Notes: generated by a model from the letters alone, not told the origin. A stretch of DNA of 64,000 nt from Fermentibacter sp963718745 [NCBI: Candidatus Fermentibacterota bacterium] (GCA_963718745.1 OY970370.1:806001-870000); one strand, 5' to 3'. Counted from the stretch's first letter, positions 27,723-37,631 are shown. Made by a program: numbers and translations.

Positions 27723-27751
27723 TTGACCCGGCAGTCACGCGTTGATATTAC
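27723..27751 (+). promoter_or_regulatory. Promoter candidate for the secreted T9SS-type protein
   Basis: TTGACC (27723-27728), 17-base spacer, TATTAC (27746-27751), about 50 bases before the chosen GTG start. A GC-rich hairpin (27702-27719) immediately precedes it and may mark the end of the TPR transcript, though it lacks a T-run. Confidence 0.55.
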
Positions 27752-27802
27752 AAAGCAGGCGGTCCCCGGCCGCCGAGCTTGTTCAACGCGGAGGTCGGTG
27801 AA

Positions 27803-29221
27803 GTGTCAATACTTTCGCTGCTCCTCGCATCGGTCCTCACCTCTGCCGATGTGCCTGCCCCGTTCCCCTGCCCGACATGGAGCTATGACGTCCTGGTGTG
27901 GGACATGAGCGCGCCCACCACATGGATGGGGCCGGGGCACGACTATGTCGAAGCGATATTGACCCCTGAAGAGGTAATGCTCGTCTGCGCCGTGGTAGAC
28001 TCCGACGTCGACTCGCTCAAGCTCTTCTCGTCGGAGGAGGGAGGCGCTTCCTGGGTCAAACGCCAGATGCTCACCAGCTCCTGGAGCTTCAGAGACCCGG
28101 AGATGTATGTCGAGGAGGGTCCGGCAGACCATCTCTTCCTCTTCGTTGCAGCCAACAGCGGCGAGTTCCAGGGCCTTATCCTCGGAATGAGGATCGAACT
28201 CCCGCACTTCAGGGTCACGGACATCTCGGAGATCCCCTGGAATCAGGCGGGAACGGACACCCTCAACTCCCTGACGGCAGCCTGGGATCCCGAAACGGGC
28301 ACGCACTGGCTCTTCGCCGACGACGTTTCCGGCAGGCTCTACTCCTCCTCGAGCCCCGACGGCCTCTCCTGGTCTCCCATGGAGCTGCTCGTGACCAACG
28401 CCTCGCGGCCGGTGGCCGTGACCGGGCCTGGAGGACACGTCTACGTGGCCTATCAGGAAACCGTGATCGGCGACATTCACTGTCTCCTGATCACCCCCGG
28501 CGGCATGACCGACACGGTCCTGGGCGACGGAGCCGAGGCTGCCTGCCCGTTCCCCGCCTGCGAATGGACGGGAGGGCAGATCGCGGCGGTCGCCTGGCAC
28601 AGCTCGGATGACGAGATACTCCTGTCCCTCTCGGACGATTCCGGCAACTCCTGGAGCCCGCCCCAGGTGGTCGGAACCGGATGCTACCCGTGCCTCGCAG
28701 TGGGAGCCGGCTCCTCCAATTCGGTTCTGGCCTATGTCGATGCCGGCACCGGGCTGATCATGGTGGCCTCCGCCGGCAGCATCGCAGGACTTCTCGAAAC
28801 CACCGGGACCATCCGCGGAGGCATCCCCCCCTCGACCGACTGCCCGCCCATGGTGGGACAGGGAGTGCTGCCCTCGATCCAGGCCCTCTTCTTCCTCGGT
28901 GCCGGCTCGGAGGACATCTGGTTCGACTCGGCCCTCTACACGGGCATCCACGGAGAGGAAGGGACGGACGGGGCAAGACTCCGTGTCTCGCCCAACCCCT
29001 CTGCCGGGGCATTCACGATCGAGTGGAGCCGGAGCGGCGGCCAGGGCGCAATGCTGTCGCTCTATTCGATCGATGGAAGGCTGCTTGCGTGCTTCCCTGC
29101 GGAACAGGCGGAGGGATGTCTGACGGGTTTCGGGTCTGACCTGCCGACGGGGGCCTACGTACTGAGGCTGTCCTCCTCGACGGGATCCGTCAGCAGCAGG
29201 TTCGTGAAGCTCTCGCCCTGA
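27803..29221 (+). CDS. Secreted Asp-box (BNR-like) protein with type IX-like C-terminal sorting domain
   Basis: A 472-residue exported protein. I chose the GTG at 27803 because GGAGGT lies seven bases upstream and the product begins directly with a signal peptide (SILSLLLASVLTSADVPAP). The body contains Asp-box/BNR-like turns typical of beta-propellers: SSEEGGASWV, SSPDGLSWS and SDDSGNSWS. The last ~75 residues (RLRVSPNPSAGAFTIEWS, then LSLYSIDGRLL and LPTGAYVLRLSS) match the Por/T9SS type A sorting domain: NPSxGxF start, xYxxxGxxV middle and GxYxLR end. It is probably moved across the outer membrane and surface-attached or released. The substrate is unknown. The stop is overlapped by panE from the other strand. 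Confidence 0.85.
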   Translation: MSILSLLLASVLTSADVPAPFPCPTWSYDVLVWDMSAPTTWMGPGHDYVEAILTPEEVMLVCAVVDSDVDSLKLFSSEEGGASWVKRQMLTSSWSFRDPEMYVEEGPADHLFLFVAANSGEFQGLILGMRIELPHFRVTDISEIPWNQAGTDTLNSLTAAWDPETGTHWLFADDVSGRLYSSSSPDGLSWSPMELLVTNASRPVAVTGPGGHVYVAYQETVIGDIHCLLITPGGMTDTVLGDGAEAACPFPACEWTGGQIAAVAWHSSDDEILLSLSDDSGNSWSPPQVVGTGCYPCLAVGAGSSNSVLAYVDAGTGLIMVASAGSIAGLLETTGTIRGGIPPSTDCPPMVGQGVLPSIQALFFLGAGSEDIWFDSALYTGIHGEEGTDGARLRVSPNPSAGAFTIEWSRSGGQGAMLSLYSIDGRLLACFPAEQAEGCLTGFGSDLPTGAYVLRLSSSTGSVSSRFVKLSP

Positions 29222-30077
29222 CCAGCGAGGCAACGGCGCTGGCGACGGGGCAGCCCCCGGGCAGGAGCCTGGAGGCGAGTCCGGTCATGAATTCTATCTC
29301 CGTGGGTCTCCCCGCCTCGACATCCTGGAGCATGCTGCAGCGGTTGGACGAGTTCTCGAGCAGGAATGCCAGCATAAGCTCCGCCGTCTGCCGTGCCTGT
29401 CGCCTGAGCGCTTCGGGAACGGCGGGAGTTATCTCTTCGAGTATGGTTCGGAGCAGCGGTTCGAGGCCTCTCGGCACGAGCTCCACGTTTCTCGACGAGG
29501 TGAGTGCGGCAACCGGGTTGAGGCTGCTGTTCACCAGCCACTTCGCCCAGCGCGTCGCCTCCAGCTCCTCCGCCGGCCTGCCGGACACTTCGAGTGGCGT
29601 ACAGCTGAACAGCGCCTGCAGGACCCCGCCCTCGCCGACAACTAGACCTCCGGGGTGAACCCGGACACTCTCCGGCCCCACCCGCTCGAATCCACCAAGC
29701 ACGACAGCCTTCTCGACATCCTCCCAGCCCGGACCCCAGGCATCCTCGAGGCCCATGCCGTTGCACAGGCAGGCGTGGAGAGTGTTCCCCACGGCCCTGG
29801 ACTGGCTGGATGCCTCCGCCAGGCGGCAGGCTTTCACAGCCATGATGCAGAGATCAGCGGGAACGGCCCTGTCCGCGGGCATGTGGCGGACGACCGCTGA
29901 TCCCGCCATCGAACCGGAGGAGTCGAATACGGATTCGCAATCCGGACTCCCCGCTGGTCCGATCAGGATGACGCTGCAGGACGCGGAAAGGGCGACGGAG
30001 AGGCCGATCCCGACCGCACCATCGCCCCATACCGCAATCGACTCGCCGGTAACGGGTCCGGAAACCGGGCCGCGCAC
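29190..30077 (-). CDS. panE: 2-dehydropantoate 2-reductase family protein
   Basis: NADPH-dependent ketopantoate reductase (pantothenate/CoA synthesis) or a close relative, 295 residues. An N-terminal Rossmann segment (VWGDGAVGIGLSVAL) replaces the usual GxGAxG with GDGAVG. The catalytic Lys is in WAKWLVNSSLNPVAALT, matching the K..xNxxxNPxxAL block, and the C-terminal substrate motif is SNRCSMLQDVEAGRPTEIE. The GTG at 30077 shares a base with the stop of the YtxH gene (TAGTG). Its last 32 bases overlap the end of the convergent secreted-protein gene. Paralogues of this family can reduce other 2-keto acids. Confidence 0.85.
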   Translation of the reverse strand: MRGPVSGPVTGESIAVWGDGAVGIGLSVALSASCSVILIGPAGSPDCESVFDSSGSMAGSAVVRHMPADRAVPADLCIMAVKACRLAEASSQSRAVGNTLHACLCNGMGLEDAWGPGWEDVEKAVVLGGFERVGPESVRVHPGGLVVGEGGVLQALFSCTPLEVSGRPAEELEATRWAKWLVNSSLNPVAALTSSRNVELVPRGLEPLLRTILEEITPAVPEALRRQARQTAELMLAFLLENSSNRCSMLQDVEAGRPTEIEFMTGLASRLLPGGCPVASAVASLVRARASRTCC

Positions 30078-30328
30078 TACTGGACGGCCTTGTCCTCGCA
30101 CTTCTGCGCGAAGCTCTCCAGCTTCTCCCGACCCTTCGTGATCAGCTTGTCGGCTTCGACCTTGCCCGACTCCACCAGATGCTCGCCCTTGGCGTAGGCA
30201 TCCTCGGCGGCCTGCCTTATCTTGGCCCGGGTCTCCGACCCCTTCGCCGGAGCGAACAGGAGCGCGGCCACTCCGCCGATGAAGGCCCCGGCAAGGAAGG
30301 CCCATACCTCTCCACTGCGATCCGCCAT
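30077..30328 (-). CDS. YtxH-domain small membrane protein
   Basis: An 83-residue protein with an N-terminal hydrophobic Gly/Ala-rich helix (AFLAGAFIGGVAALLFAPAKGSETR, the classic YtxH start), then a charged amphipathic helix. Such proteins are linked to general stress in other bacteria, but the molecular role is not known. ATG start at 30328 with GGAGGAGG upstream. It lies between secA and panE on the same strand. Confidence 0.85.
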   Translation of the reverse strand: MADRSGEVWAFLAGAFIGGVAALLFAPAKGSETRAKIRQAAEDAYAKGEHLVESGKVEADKLITKGREKLESFAQKCEDKAVQ

Positions 30329-30347
30329 GAACTATCCTCCTCCCCTC

Positions 30348-33300
30348 TCAGGAACCGGTTCCGCAACAGTGTTTATACTTCTTCCCGCTCCCGCACGGAC
30401 ACGGGTCGTTCCTGCCGACCTTCGGGCTCTCCCTGCGGACGGTCTGAACGGCTCCGGGCGCGGGGCCGGCCTCCCTCGGTCCGCCCCCGGCGGATCCGCC
30501 GGAAGTCTGGTCGACACCAGCACCAGGCCTGGCCAGACCGGGCTGCCAGGCCCTGCCCGCGGGCAGGTTCTCGCGCTTCAGCGGGACGGACTGCTGCGGC
30601 CAGAGCGAGAGCACCTGCTTCACGGACAGCTTGTCGATCTCGTCCAGGAGGTTCTCGAACAGCTCGAAAGCCTCCTTCTTGAACTCCACGAGAGGATCCC
30701 TCTGGCCGTAGGCCCTCAGGCCGATGCCCTCCTTGAGGTGGTCGATCTCGTAGAGATGCTCGCGCCACTTCACGTCTATCGCCCGCAGAACGGACCATTT
30801 CTCCAGCTCCCGCATCAGGGGCGGACCGAGGCGCTCCTCCTTCATGCGGTAGAAGTCGCTTATCCGGGATGCTACGATCTCCCTCGCCTTCGACGGTTCA
30901 TCCGCCCTGCCGGGGATGTCATCCATGCCGAAGGATACTCCGGAAAGATCCACAAGCGCCAGCCTGGCACGGTCGAGATTCCATTCCGAGGGATCGGCGC
31001 CATCCGGTATGTGCTCCTCGAGGACGTAACCCGCAATCGCGGCGATCATCTCGCGGACCTCGACCGACAGCCCCTCGCCCGTGAGGGCCTGGAGCCTCCT
31101 GCCGTAGACGACCTCGCGCTGCTTGTTGGCTACGTCGTCGTACTCCAGGAGGTGTTTCCTTATGCCGAAATTGTACTCCTCAACGCGCCTCTGGGCTCTC
31201 TCGATGGCCTTCGTGAGCATGGTGTGCTCGATGACCTCGTTGTCCTTGCGCCCGGACTTCTTCAGGAAGTCTATCATCTTCTCGGATGCGAACAGTCTGA
31301 AGAGATCGTCCTCGAGTGACAGGTAGAACCTGCTCCCGCCGGGGTCCCCCTGCCTGCCGCTCCTTCCGCGGAGCTGCCTGTCGATCCTCCGCGACTCGTG
31401 CCTCTCGGTACCGATCACGAAGAGCCCTCCGGGCACGGGGCTGCCGTCCGGACCGGGGACGATCCTGACGGATTCGTCGAGCTTTATGTCGGTGCCACGG
31501 CCCGCCATGTTGGTGGCGATCGTGACTGCCCCGGGCTGGCCGGCGAGCGAGATGATCTCCGCCTCTGACTGGTGCTGCTTGGCGTTCAGGACGTTGTGTG
31601 TGATGCCCCTCGCGGTGAGGAGCCGGTGGAGGGTCTCGGAAACGTCCACGGACACGGTGCCTACGAGCACAGGCTGCCTCCGCGAGTGAAGTACGGCGAT
31701 CTCGTCGATCACGGCGGCGTACTTCTCCCTCTTGGTCTTGTAGACCCTGTCCTCGTGATCTACCCGTATCACGTCGACGTTTGTTGGGATGACGACGACA
31801 TCCAGGCTGTAGATCGACTCGAACTCGGAGGCCTCCGTCTCGGCGGTTCCCGTCATCCCGGAGAGCTTCCCGTACATCCTGAAGTAGTTCTGGATCGTAA
31901 TCGTAGCAAGGGTCTGCGTCTCGGACCTCACCTCGACGCTCTCCTTCGCTTCGAGCGCCTCGTGGAGACCGTCGCTGAAACGCCTGCCCGGCATGAGCCT
32001 GCCCGTGAACTGGTCGACTATGACGACCCTGCCCTGGTCGACAACGTACTCGACGTCCTTCTCGTACATCTGGAAGGCCCTGAGGAGCTGATCGATCGCG
32101 TGGAGAGCCTCGGCCTTCCTGGTCTGGGTCTCCAGGGCCTCCTGCCTGCGGGTGATCTTGTCCTCGTCCGAAAGGGGCAGCTGGTCGATCTCGCCGATGA
32201 TCTCGCCGACGTCCCTCAGCAGGAAGAAGTCGGGATCCTCGGGGGAGAGCAGCTTCCTGCCCATGTCCGACAGGTTGACGGAGCGCTCCCTCTCGTCCAT
32301 CGCAAAATAGAGATCCTCGTCGAGCTTGTGCAGGGCCTTGTCCCTCATCATCTCGGCTTCGATCTTCTGGATCTCGCGCAGCCTGTCCGGGTCCTGGAGC
32401 GATCTGAGCAGGCGCCTGTGCTTGGGAGCGCCTCTCCGGGCCTTCAGATAGATTCCGGCAGCCTCCCAGTGCTTCCCGGACTCCCACAATCCGTCCGCCT
32501 CGGCGACCAGGCCGCTGACGAGCTCTCCCTGCTTCGTCACGAGCCGGTTGACAAGATTCCGGTAATCCTTGTACTGGGTGGCGGTTCGCGCCACGGGACC
32601 GCTGATGATCAGGGGTGTGCGGGCCTCGTCGATCAGCACGCTGTCGACCTCGTCGACGATGCAGTAGTGGAAGCCCCTGTGGACGCGGTCCTCGAGCCTG
32701 ACCGCCATGTTGTCCCTGAGGTAGTCGAAGCCGAACTCGTTGTTGGTCCCATAGGTCACGTCGCAGGCATAGCGCAGGCGTCTCTCCTGCGGGGACATGC
32801 CCTGCTGGATGCAGCCGACGCTCAGCCCGAGGAACTCGTACACCGGCCCCATCCACTCGGAGTCGCGGAGGGCCAGATAGTCGTTGACCGTGACCAGATG
32901 AGCTCCGCGGCCGACAGGGATCCCGTCCAGGGGCTCGAACCGCCATGTCGAAGGATCGTCTCCGAACTCGGACGCGGCCCGCGCAAGCCAGTCTTCGTTC
33001 AACGGCAGCGCGTTGAGGTACATCGGCATTACTGCGACGAGGGTCTTGCCCTCCCCGGTCGCCATCTCCGCGATCCTGCCCCTGTGGAGGACGATCGCCC
33101 CCATGAGCTGGACGTCGTATGGAACCATGTTCCAGGTGGAGTCACGGCCGGTGACCTTCCAGGTCCGGCCCGTGAGCCGCCTGCACGTCTCCCTGACCGT
33201 TGCGAAGGCTTCGCAGAGCAGATCATCGAGAGTCTCGCCTGCGGCCAGCCTTCTCCTGAACACAACGGTCCGGGCGGCGAGCTCCTCGTCGGTGAGGGCC

Positions 33301-33407
33301 GAGACCGTTCCCGAGAACGAGTTGATCCCGTCCACCAGAGGCTGCAGCGATTTGATGTTCTTCCGCTGCCTGTCGCCGAAAAGGGTCTTGAGGAAACCTA
33401 TGGTCAA
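30348..33407 (-). CDS. secA: Preprotein translocase ATPase SecA
   Basis: Motor of the Sec translocon, driving export of unfolded proteins through SecYEG. It has 1019 residues. Walker A ([11 protein letters not shown]), [19 protein letters not shown] and the motif VI region [13 protein letters not shown] are all present. The C-terminus ends in the SEC-C zinc motif [16 protein letters not shown], which binds SecB or the ribosome. The central region carries an extra charged segment (about 310-370) compared with E. coli SecA. The start is TTG at 33407 with GGAGG six bases upstream, overlapping nothing. The neighbour upstream is a small lipoprotein. Confidence 0.97.
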   Translation of the reverse strand: MTIGFLKTLFGDRQRKNIKSLQPLVDGINSFSGTVSALTDEELAARTVVFRRRLAAGETLDDLLCEAFATVRETCRRLTGRTWKVTGRDSTWNMVPYDVQLMGAIVLHRGRIAEMATGEGKTLVAVMPMYLNALPLNEDWLARAASEFGDDPSTWRFEPLDGIPVGRGAHLVTVNDYLALRDSEWMGPVYEFLGLSVGCIQQGMSPQERRLRYACDVTYGTNNEFGFDYLRDNMAVRLEDRVHRGFHYCIVDEVDSVLIDEARTPLIISGPVARTATQYKDYRNLVNRLVTKQGELVSGLVAEADGLWESGKHWEAAGIYLKARRGAPKHRRLLRSLQDPDRLREIQKIEAEMMRDKALHKLDEDLYFAMDERERSVNLSDMGRKLLSPEDPDFFLLRDVGEIIGEIDQLPLSDEDKITRRQEALETQTRKAEALHAIDQLLRAFQMYEKDVEYVVDQGRVVIVDQFTGRLMPGRRFSDGLHEALEAKESVEVRSETQTLATITIQNYFRMYGKLSGMTGTAETEASEFESIYSLDVVVIPTNVDVIRVDHEDRVYKTKREKYAAVIDEIAVLHSRRQPVLVGTVSVDVSETLHRLLTARGITHNVLNAKQHQSEAEIISLAGQPGAVTIATNMAGRGTDIKLDESVRIVPGPDGSPVPGGLFVIGTERHESRRIDRQLRGRSGRQGDPGGSRFYLSLEDDLFRLFASEKMIDFLKKSGRKDNEVIEHTMLTKAIERAQRRVEEYNFGIRKHLLEYDDVANKQREVVYGRRLQALTGEGLSVEVREMIAAIAGYVLEEHIPDGADPSEWNLDRARLALVDLSGVSFGMDDIPGRADEPSKAREIVASRISDFYRMKEERLGPPLMRELEKWSVLRAIDVKWREHLYEIDHLKEGIGLRAYGQRDPLVEFKKEAFELFENLLDEIDKLSVKQVLSLWPQQSVPLKRENLPAGRAWQPGLARPGAGVDQTSGGSAGGGPREAGPAPGAVQTVRRESPKVGRNDPCPCGSGKKYKHCCGTGS

Positions 33408-33408
33408 T

Positions 33409-33738
33409 CTAATCCTCCACTATGAGGTGCTCCGCGGCGACATACCCGAGGGCGGCCCCCGCGATGTCGGCCAGCAGGTCGACAGGGTCGAACCCGCTGC
33501 CCGAGAACGAATCGCGAACCTCCTCGGCCAGGCCGGCCGCGAGAGCGGCAGCGAGGCCCGCCGGCGCGGCGGAGCCTTCGGGCACGCCGAGATGATATGC
33601 TGTTCCGGCCGCAAGGCAGCACACATCCGCCGAGAAGACGGCATGCATGACCCTGTCGGTCCTGACGGGAGCACAACCCGATGCCGCTATCATAATCGAA
33701 AGAGCCAGGGCCGTGGCTGTCGCACGACGCCTCATCAC
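33409..33738 (-). CDS. Small lipoprotein, YfiM/DUF2279-like
   Basis: A 109-residue putative lipoprotein: signal peptide with lipobox IAASGC at about residues 16-21, then a Cys/Ala-rich helical region. The end pattern [29 protein letters not shown] (acidic pair, then DxxxDxxxxxxGxxxG) resembles YfiM-type periplasmic lipoproteins. Function unknown. ATG start overlaps the upstream small gene by four bases (ATGA), and its stop is two bases before secA. Confidence 0.65.
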   Translation of the reverse strand: MMRRRATATALALSIMIAASGCAPVRTDRVMHAVFSADVCCLAAGTAYHLGVPEGSAAPAGLAAALAAGLAEEVRDSFSGSGFDPVDLLADIAGAALGYVAAEHLIVED

Positions 33739-33929
33739 CGCCCCCCCGGGGTCCCTGGTCCTCCACGGGAGGAGTCCGTCTGGACGATCCCCCCGCTGCC
33801 CTGCCGGTCGAAGTCCCTTGACTTGTCCTGCAGACCCGCACCCGGCCAGGGAGGCCGCGGCAGGAAGATGCCCAGCAGGGTGAGGAGTGCGGCTAGAGCG
33901 ATCAGCAGCAGCGTCCTCCCCTTACTCAT
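33735..33929 (-). CDS. Small single-helix membrane protein
   Basis: A 64-residue product, MSKGRTLLLIALAALLTLLG at the start, i.e. one membrane helix or uncleaved signal anchor, then a short Pro/Gly/Ser-rich tail. Both ends overlap neighbours (start inside the TPR gene end, stop ATGA with the lipoprotein gene), which supports it as a translated cistron. Nothing indicates function. Confidence 0.5.
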   Translation of the reverse strand: MSKGRTLLLIALAALLTLLGIFLPRPPWPGAGLQDKSRDFDRQGSGGIVQTDSSRGGPGTPGGR

Positions 33930-34746
33930 GATATTCGGCAGTCATGGCGAGCAGGGAGTCGGACACCGCCGTGAACCTCTCGTCCTCCGCACCGAGCGAG
34001 ACAGCCTCCTCGAGCCGCTGGACCGCATGCTCCAGGCGCCCTTCCCGCAGATCCCTGCATGCGGCGGAGACGAGTCCCCATCCGAGCGATCTCACGGTTT
34101 CCGGGATCCTCCTCGCCTCGACAGCCCTTCGCAGTGCCCACAGGAGCCTCTCGTCGTCGCCCTCCAGCCGGGCGACGGCCGCGCAGGCGGACCAGTAGGG
34201 CTGCTCGAACCACCTGTTCCTGCGGAGGAGGAGGAGATTCCCCCTGGCTTCCTCCAGCAGTCCAGCATCACATAGATCCTCGATCAGCATGGCCCTGTAG
34301 AAATGCTCCCCGGGCGAGAGTTCGACCGATCTCCCCAGGAGTTCGAGCGCCCTCGCGGAGTCACCCTCGGAGCGGACCAGTACGGAGAGCCAGCAGCAGG
34401 CGTCCGCTGCGGTCGAGTCGTTGCTGGAGAAGATGCTGTCCTCGAGGAAGGTCATGGAGGGTGCGTGCCCGCAGGCCGCGGCGTAATATCGGGCCGAACC
34501 CCCGTTGCGGACGAGGTCCGCGAGCTCCAGCACCTCATCCGGGTGTCCAGTCCTCCTGAGAGCCTTGAAGTACTCGGCCAGGAAGCGCTCCTCCTGGGGT
34601 CGGGCCTCCCACGCGGCGCCGGCATGGACGAGTGCGCTCTCCGGCATCTCCATGAGATCGAAAGCACGGGCGAGGCGCCATCTAACCCATGAATCCCAGG
34701 GGCGGTCCCGGATCTCCTCGCGGAGCACGGGGATCGCCTCCTCCAC
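33922..34746 (-). CDS. TPR-repeat protein
   Basis: At least 274 residues of TPR-like helices (for example AIPVLREEIRDRPWDSWVRWRLARAF and a late DLREGRLEHAVQRLEEA). The only standard start is the GTG at 34746, but TPR-like coding continues upstream in frame (GDSLLRLGR just before it). The frame reaches a CTG at 34824 that overlaps the previous gene's TGA as CTGA, with GGAAGG three bases before it. That would add the N-terminus MNPATPLLIAATLQVTP, which looks like a short hydrophobic export segment. No catalytic motif. Function unknown. Confidence 0.7.
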   Translation of the reverse strand: MEEAIPVLREEIRDRPWDSWVRWRLARAFDLMEMPESALVHAGAAWEARPQEERFLAEYFKALRRTGHPDEVLELADLVRNGGSARYYAAACGHAPSMTFLEDSIFSSNDSTAADACCWLSVLVRSEGDSARALELLGRSVELSPGEHFYRAMLIEDLCDAGLLEEARGNLLLLRRNRWFEQPYWSACAAVARLEGDDERLLWALRRAVEARRIPETVRSLGWGLVSAACRDLREGRLEHAVQRLEEAVSLGAEDERFTAVSDSLLAMTAEYHE

Positions 34747-34820
34747 GCGACCCAGGCGCAGCAGCGAGTCACCGGGGGTGACCTGGAGCGTGGCGGCGAT
34801 CAGGAGCGGTGTTGCGGGGT

Positions 34821-35198
34821 TCAGTTGCCTTCCAGAGCATCGCCTTCGAAGGCGCCGCTCATGTGGATCTGGAGCAGGAAGTTCTCGCTGGGCTTCCAGT
34901 CGAGCCCCACTCCTCCGAGATAGAACCCGGCGTCGGGTCCGCCGAAGTCGAGCAGTCGCGTGTAGCCGAGGTCTATGGCAGCCGTGACGTCCGGGTGGAG
35001 GAGGAAGCCCATGGATCCCACATACGTGCCTGTTCCCCAGGAACGGCCTCCCCCGCTCGTGAACGAGAAGCTCATCGAGCTCGAGAAATCAGGGCGAAGC
35101 AGCGGGGTATCGTCACCGAAGAGGTCGAACCGGCCTGCATCGAGGCCGTATGCGAAGCAGGACCCGAAGGCCGCGAGCAGGAACAGAATGGCTCTCAT
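34821..35198 (-). CDS. Small exported beta-rich protein
   Basis: A 125-residue protein with a signal peptide (MRAILFLLAAFGSCFAYG). The rest alternates polar and hydrophobic residues with many Gly and aromatic residues (MSFSFTSGGGRSWGTGTYVG, then TAAIDLGYTRLLDFGG), as in outer-membrane beta strands, though it is too short for a full barrel of more than about eight strands. ATG at 35198 with GGAGGT 10 bases upstream; an earlier ATG would put the signal peptide internally. The gene leads the unit that includes the TPR protein and secA. Confidence 0.65.
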   Translation of the reverse strand: MRAILFLLAAFGSCFAYGLDAGRFDLFGDDTPLLRPDFSSSMSFSFTSGGGRSWGTGTYVGSMGFLLHPDVTAAIDLGYTRLLDFGGPDAGFYLGGVGLDWKPSENFLLQIHMSGAFEGDALEGN

Positions 35199-35281
35199 AC
35201 AGGGGTGCACCTCCATCAACTCGACAACCGGAAGGAACATAACCCGACCCGCCGGGGGGCGCCATAGGAAGGGAAGGGCGG

Positions 35282-37024
35282 TCAGACTCGATCGACCCTG
35301 CCGTGCTCCCGCAGCATCCCCGTGCTGCCATCAAGTACCAGGATCGCGTCTGCGAGTTCCAGGAGGGCGGGGCTGTGCGTCACGACAACGGCCGTTCTGC
35401 CGGCGATGGAGCCGGAAAGCATCTTCACGACGGTCTCCTCGGAGCCCGCGTCCAGGGCGGAGGTGGGCTCGTCGAGCAGCAGGATGTCCGGGTCGACCGC
35501 CAGCGCCCGGGCCAGGGCGAGGCGCTGCCTCTGGCCCTGCGAGAGCCCGTAGCCGTCCTCCCCGAGCAGGATGTCGAGATCCTCCGCCCCGCGCACGAAT
35601 TCCATTCCCGCTGCTCTGCAGGCAACGAGCGCCGCATCCGCCGATATGCCCGGATCTCCGAGCCTGATGTTCTCGAGGAGAGTGCCGGACATGACAGCCG
35701 GCTCCTGCGGGACGAACCCGAGCCTCGATCTCACGGACCGGATGTCCAGATCATTGAGCGGAATCCCGTCCAGCAGGATCGATCCCGAGACCGGAGAGTA
35801 GAACCCGAGCAGGAGCATCAGGAGGGTTGTCTTCCCCTCTCCGCTCGCACCGGTCACCCCCAGGCGGCACCCCGGTCCGATGCGGAAGGACAGGTCCTGG
35901 AGCACGGGGCGCCCTTCCCCGTAGTCGAACGAGACATCCCTGAACTCGATCTCGCCTCGAAGGCGGGAGACCGCCGTCCCCCCGATCCTCTCCCCGGAGG
36001 CCTCCAGAACAGCCCTCGTACGGTCCACCGCGGCGAGGGACTGCGGTATCTGCCCCACTGCGGAGGCAAGCTGCCTCGCCGGTCCGAGGGTCGAACCGAG
36101 GATGGCGGTGAAGGCGAGGAGGGAACCGAGGGTCAGCTCACCTGCGATCACCAGGGACGCTCCGGCACCTATCGCGACGAGCCGCGAGATGCCAGGCACC
36201 AGATCGAGGACGATCCCGGAAAGCGAGCCCGCGGCTGATCTCTCCAGGAGCATCCCCAGCATGCGGCCCAGGCCGGAGTCTATCCTCCCCGCGACTCTCT
36301 CCTCCGCCGCGAAGGCTCTGACCACGGTGGACGACGACAGAGCCTCCTGGATATCCCTCGATACCCTCGCGCCCTCCTCCATGGAATGCAGGCCGAGATT
36401 CCTGAGCCTGCGGGAGGCCTCGAACGCGGCGAACGGAAGGATTGCGACGGAGGGGATGGAGACGAGCGCCAGCCGCCATTCCAGGCCGAACATCAGCGCG
36501 ACTCCGGCGGAGATCCTCACGATCGAGGCGGCAAGGCCGACGAAGGACCCCGAGAGGAACCAGGAGACGCCCTGTATGTCGTTCATCACGCGGGACATCA
36601 GGTAGCCGGACCTCTCGCGTCCGAACAGGCGCAGCGGAAGCGCCATGGTCCTCCTGACCAGGTCCTTCTGCAGATCGACCGTGGCGGATCCCGAGAAGAG
36701 CGTCGTGGCGTACTGCTGCAGCGCGCCTGCCAGCAGGAGGAGGCCACCCAGCACTGCCAGCAGGACCAGCCTGGAGACGAGAACGTCCCGGTCCCCGGGG
36801 GTGATGGCATCGTCCACGAGGCTGCGGGTCACGAAAGGGAGAGCGTATCCGAGCGCGATCGAAGCCGCGGTCGCAAGGAGGCCGGCCAGGCCGTGGGGAA
36901 GGTGTCTGCGGGCGTACGGGAGGACCAGTCTGAGGGCGTCCATGAGCCCGGCTGCCGTCCGGGCCCCTCCAAGGGGATCGGCGGGTCTCTCCCTCCGGAA
37001 TCCGGCCCGCGCTTCGGAGATCAT
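35282..37024 (-). CDS. ABC exporter (fused permease and ATPase), RiPP-cassette member
   Basis: A 580-residue half-size exporter of the MsbA/LmrA type. Six membrane helices (about 20-310) precede a nucleotide-binding domain with Walker A GASGEGKTTL, Q-loop FVPQEPAV, signature LSQGQRQRLALARAL, Walker B ILLLDEPTSALD and switch His in VVVTHSP. No N-terminal C39 peptidase domain, so leader removal would rest on another protease, plausibly the S26-like enzyme directly upstream. ATG at 37024, five bases after that gene's stop, so they are co-transcribed. The most likely cargo is the modified peptide of this cassette, but lipid export cannot be excluded. Confidence 0.88.
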   Translation of the reverse strand: MISEARAGFRRERPADPLGGARTAAGLMDALRLVLPYARRHLPHGLAGLLATAASIALGYALPFVTRSLVDDAITPGDRDVLVSRLVLLAVLGGLLLLAGALQQYATTLFSGSATVDLQKDLVRRTMALPLRLFGRERSGYLMSRVMNDIQGVSWFLSGSFVGLAASIVRISAGVALMFGLEWRLALVSIPSVAILPFAAFEASRRLRNLGLHSMEEGARVSRDIQEALSSSTVVRAFAAEERVAGRIDSGLGRMLGMLLERSAAGSLSGIVLDLVPGISRLVAIGAGASLVIAGELTLGSLLAFTAILGSTLGPARQLASAVGQIPQSLAAVDRTRAVLEASGERIGGTAVSRLRGEIEFRDVSFDYGEGRPVLQDLSFRIGPGCRLGVTGASGEGKTTLLMLLLGFYSPVSGSILLDGIPLNDLDIRSVRSRLGFVPQEPAVMSGTLLENIRLGDPGISADAALVACRAAGMEFVRGAEDLDILLGEDGYGLSQGQRQRLALARALAVDPDILLLDEPTSALDAGSEETVVKMLSGSIAGRTAVVVTHSPALLELADAILVLDGSTGMLREHGRVDRV

Positions 37025-37029
37025 CCGCC

Positions 37030-37629
37030 TCAGCACGTGCGCCCCGATCCGTCCGGCGGTTCGACGAAAAGGGAGTATGCGCGCCTGCACCGGAACACTC
37101 CGAGCCCGGGGATCCAACGGGCGACCGGACGGCCCCTGTGCGCGTACCTGATCTCGGGTCCGTGCCTGCCCCTGACGACCACCTCGTCGAGCCTGGGTTT
37201 CCAGAAACGCCTCACGGACCTCCCGATGAAGCCCGAATACCCCGGAACGAGCCCGCCCAGAGCCCTGCGGATCCTGTGGATCCCCCTGGAGGCCGCGGAC
37301 TGGGCGAGACCCGCCCGCCCTCCCGGAAGAGGCAGCACGGCTCCTCCGCGCCTTCTCGTACGGCCTGCGGCAACGCAGACGAAGTCGTCCCTGCCGACCG
37401 ATCCGGGATCGGCTGCCGCACAGCCGTCTCCTGCAGTCTCGAGCCGCCCGTCCGGAAGCATGCGGACCACCCTGTGGACAACAAGTCCTCCGCGGTCGCC
37501 CGGACCGCGCCTGAAGACCACTACGTCCCCGACCCTCACCGAATCGAAGCTCCTGTCCGAGCAGTGTATCAGGTCCCCCCGCCGGAGCAGCGGGGACATG
37601 CTGGATCCCGTGCAGAAGATGCTCTTCAA
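37030..37629 (-). CDS. S24/S26 signal-peptidase-like serine protease
   Basis: A 199-residue peptidase of the type I signal peptidase superfamily. Ser10 sits in the motif TGSSMSPLLRRGD, and the general base appears to be His52 (LVVHRVVRML) followed by LETAGDGCAAAD. The His in place of Lys is the pattern of the ER/Sec11 and SipW-like group. No long membrane helix is obvious, so it may act in the cytoplasm or at the membrane. The start is a TTG at 37629, needed to keep the Ser motif; GGGGGG lies nine bases upstream. It lies between the HPr-kinase-like gene and the ABC exporter, a usual place for a peptide leader protease. Confidence 0.8.
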   Translation of the reverse strand: MKSIFCTGSSMSPLLRRGDLIHCSDRSFDSVRVGDVVVFRRGPGDRGGLVVHRVVRMLPDGRLETAGDGCAAADPGSVGRDDFVCVAAGRTRRRGGAVLPLPGGRAGLAQSAASRGIHRIRRALGGLVPGYSGFIGRSVRRFWKPRLDEVVVRGRHGPEIRYAHRGRPVARWIPGLGVFRCRRAYSLFVEPPDGSGRTC

Positions 37630-37631
37630 AG

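Noticed and set aside
31572-33425. A 617-codon plus-strand open frame opposite secA
   Set aside because: Antisense to secA; composition and lack of motifs mark it as a shadow frame.
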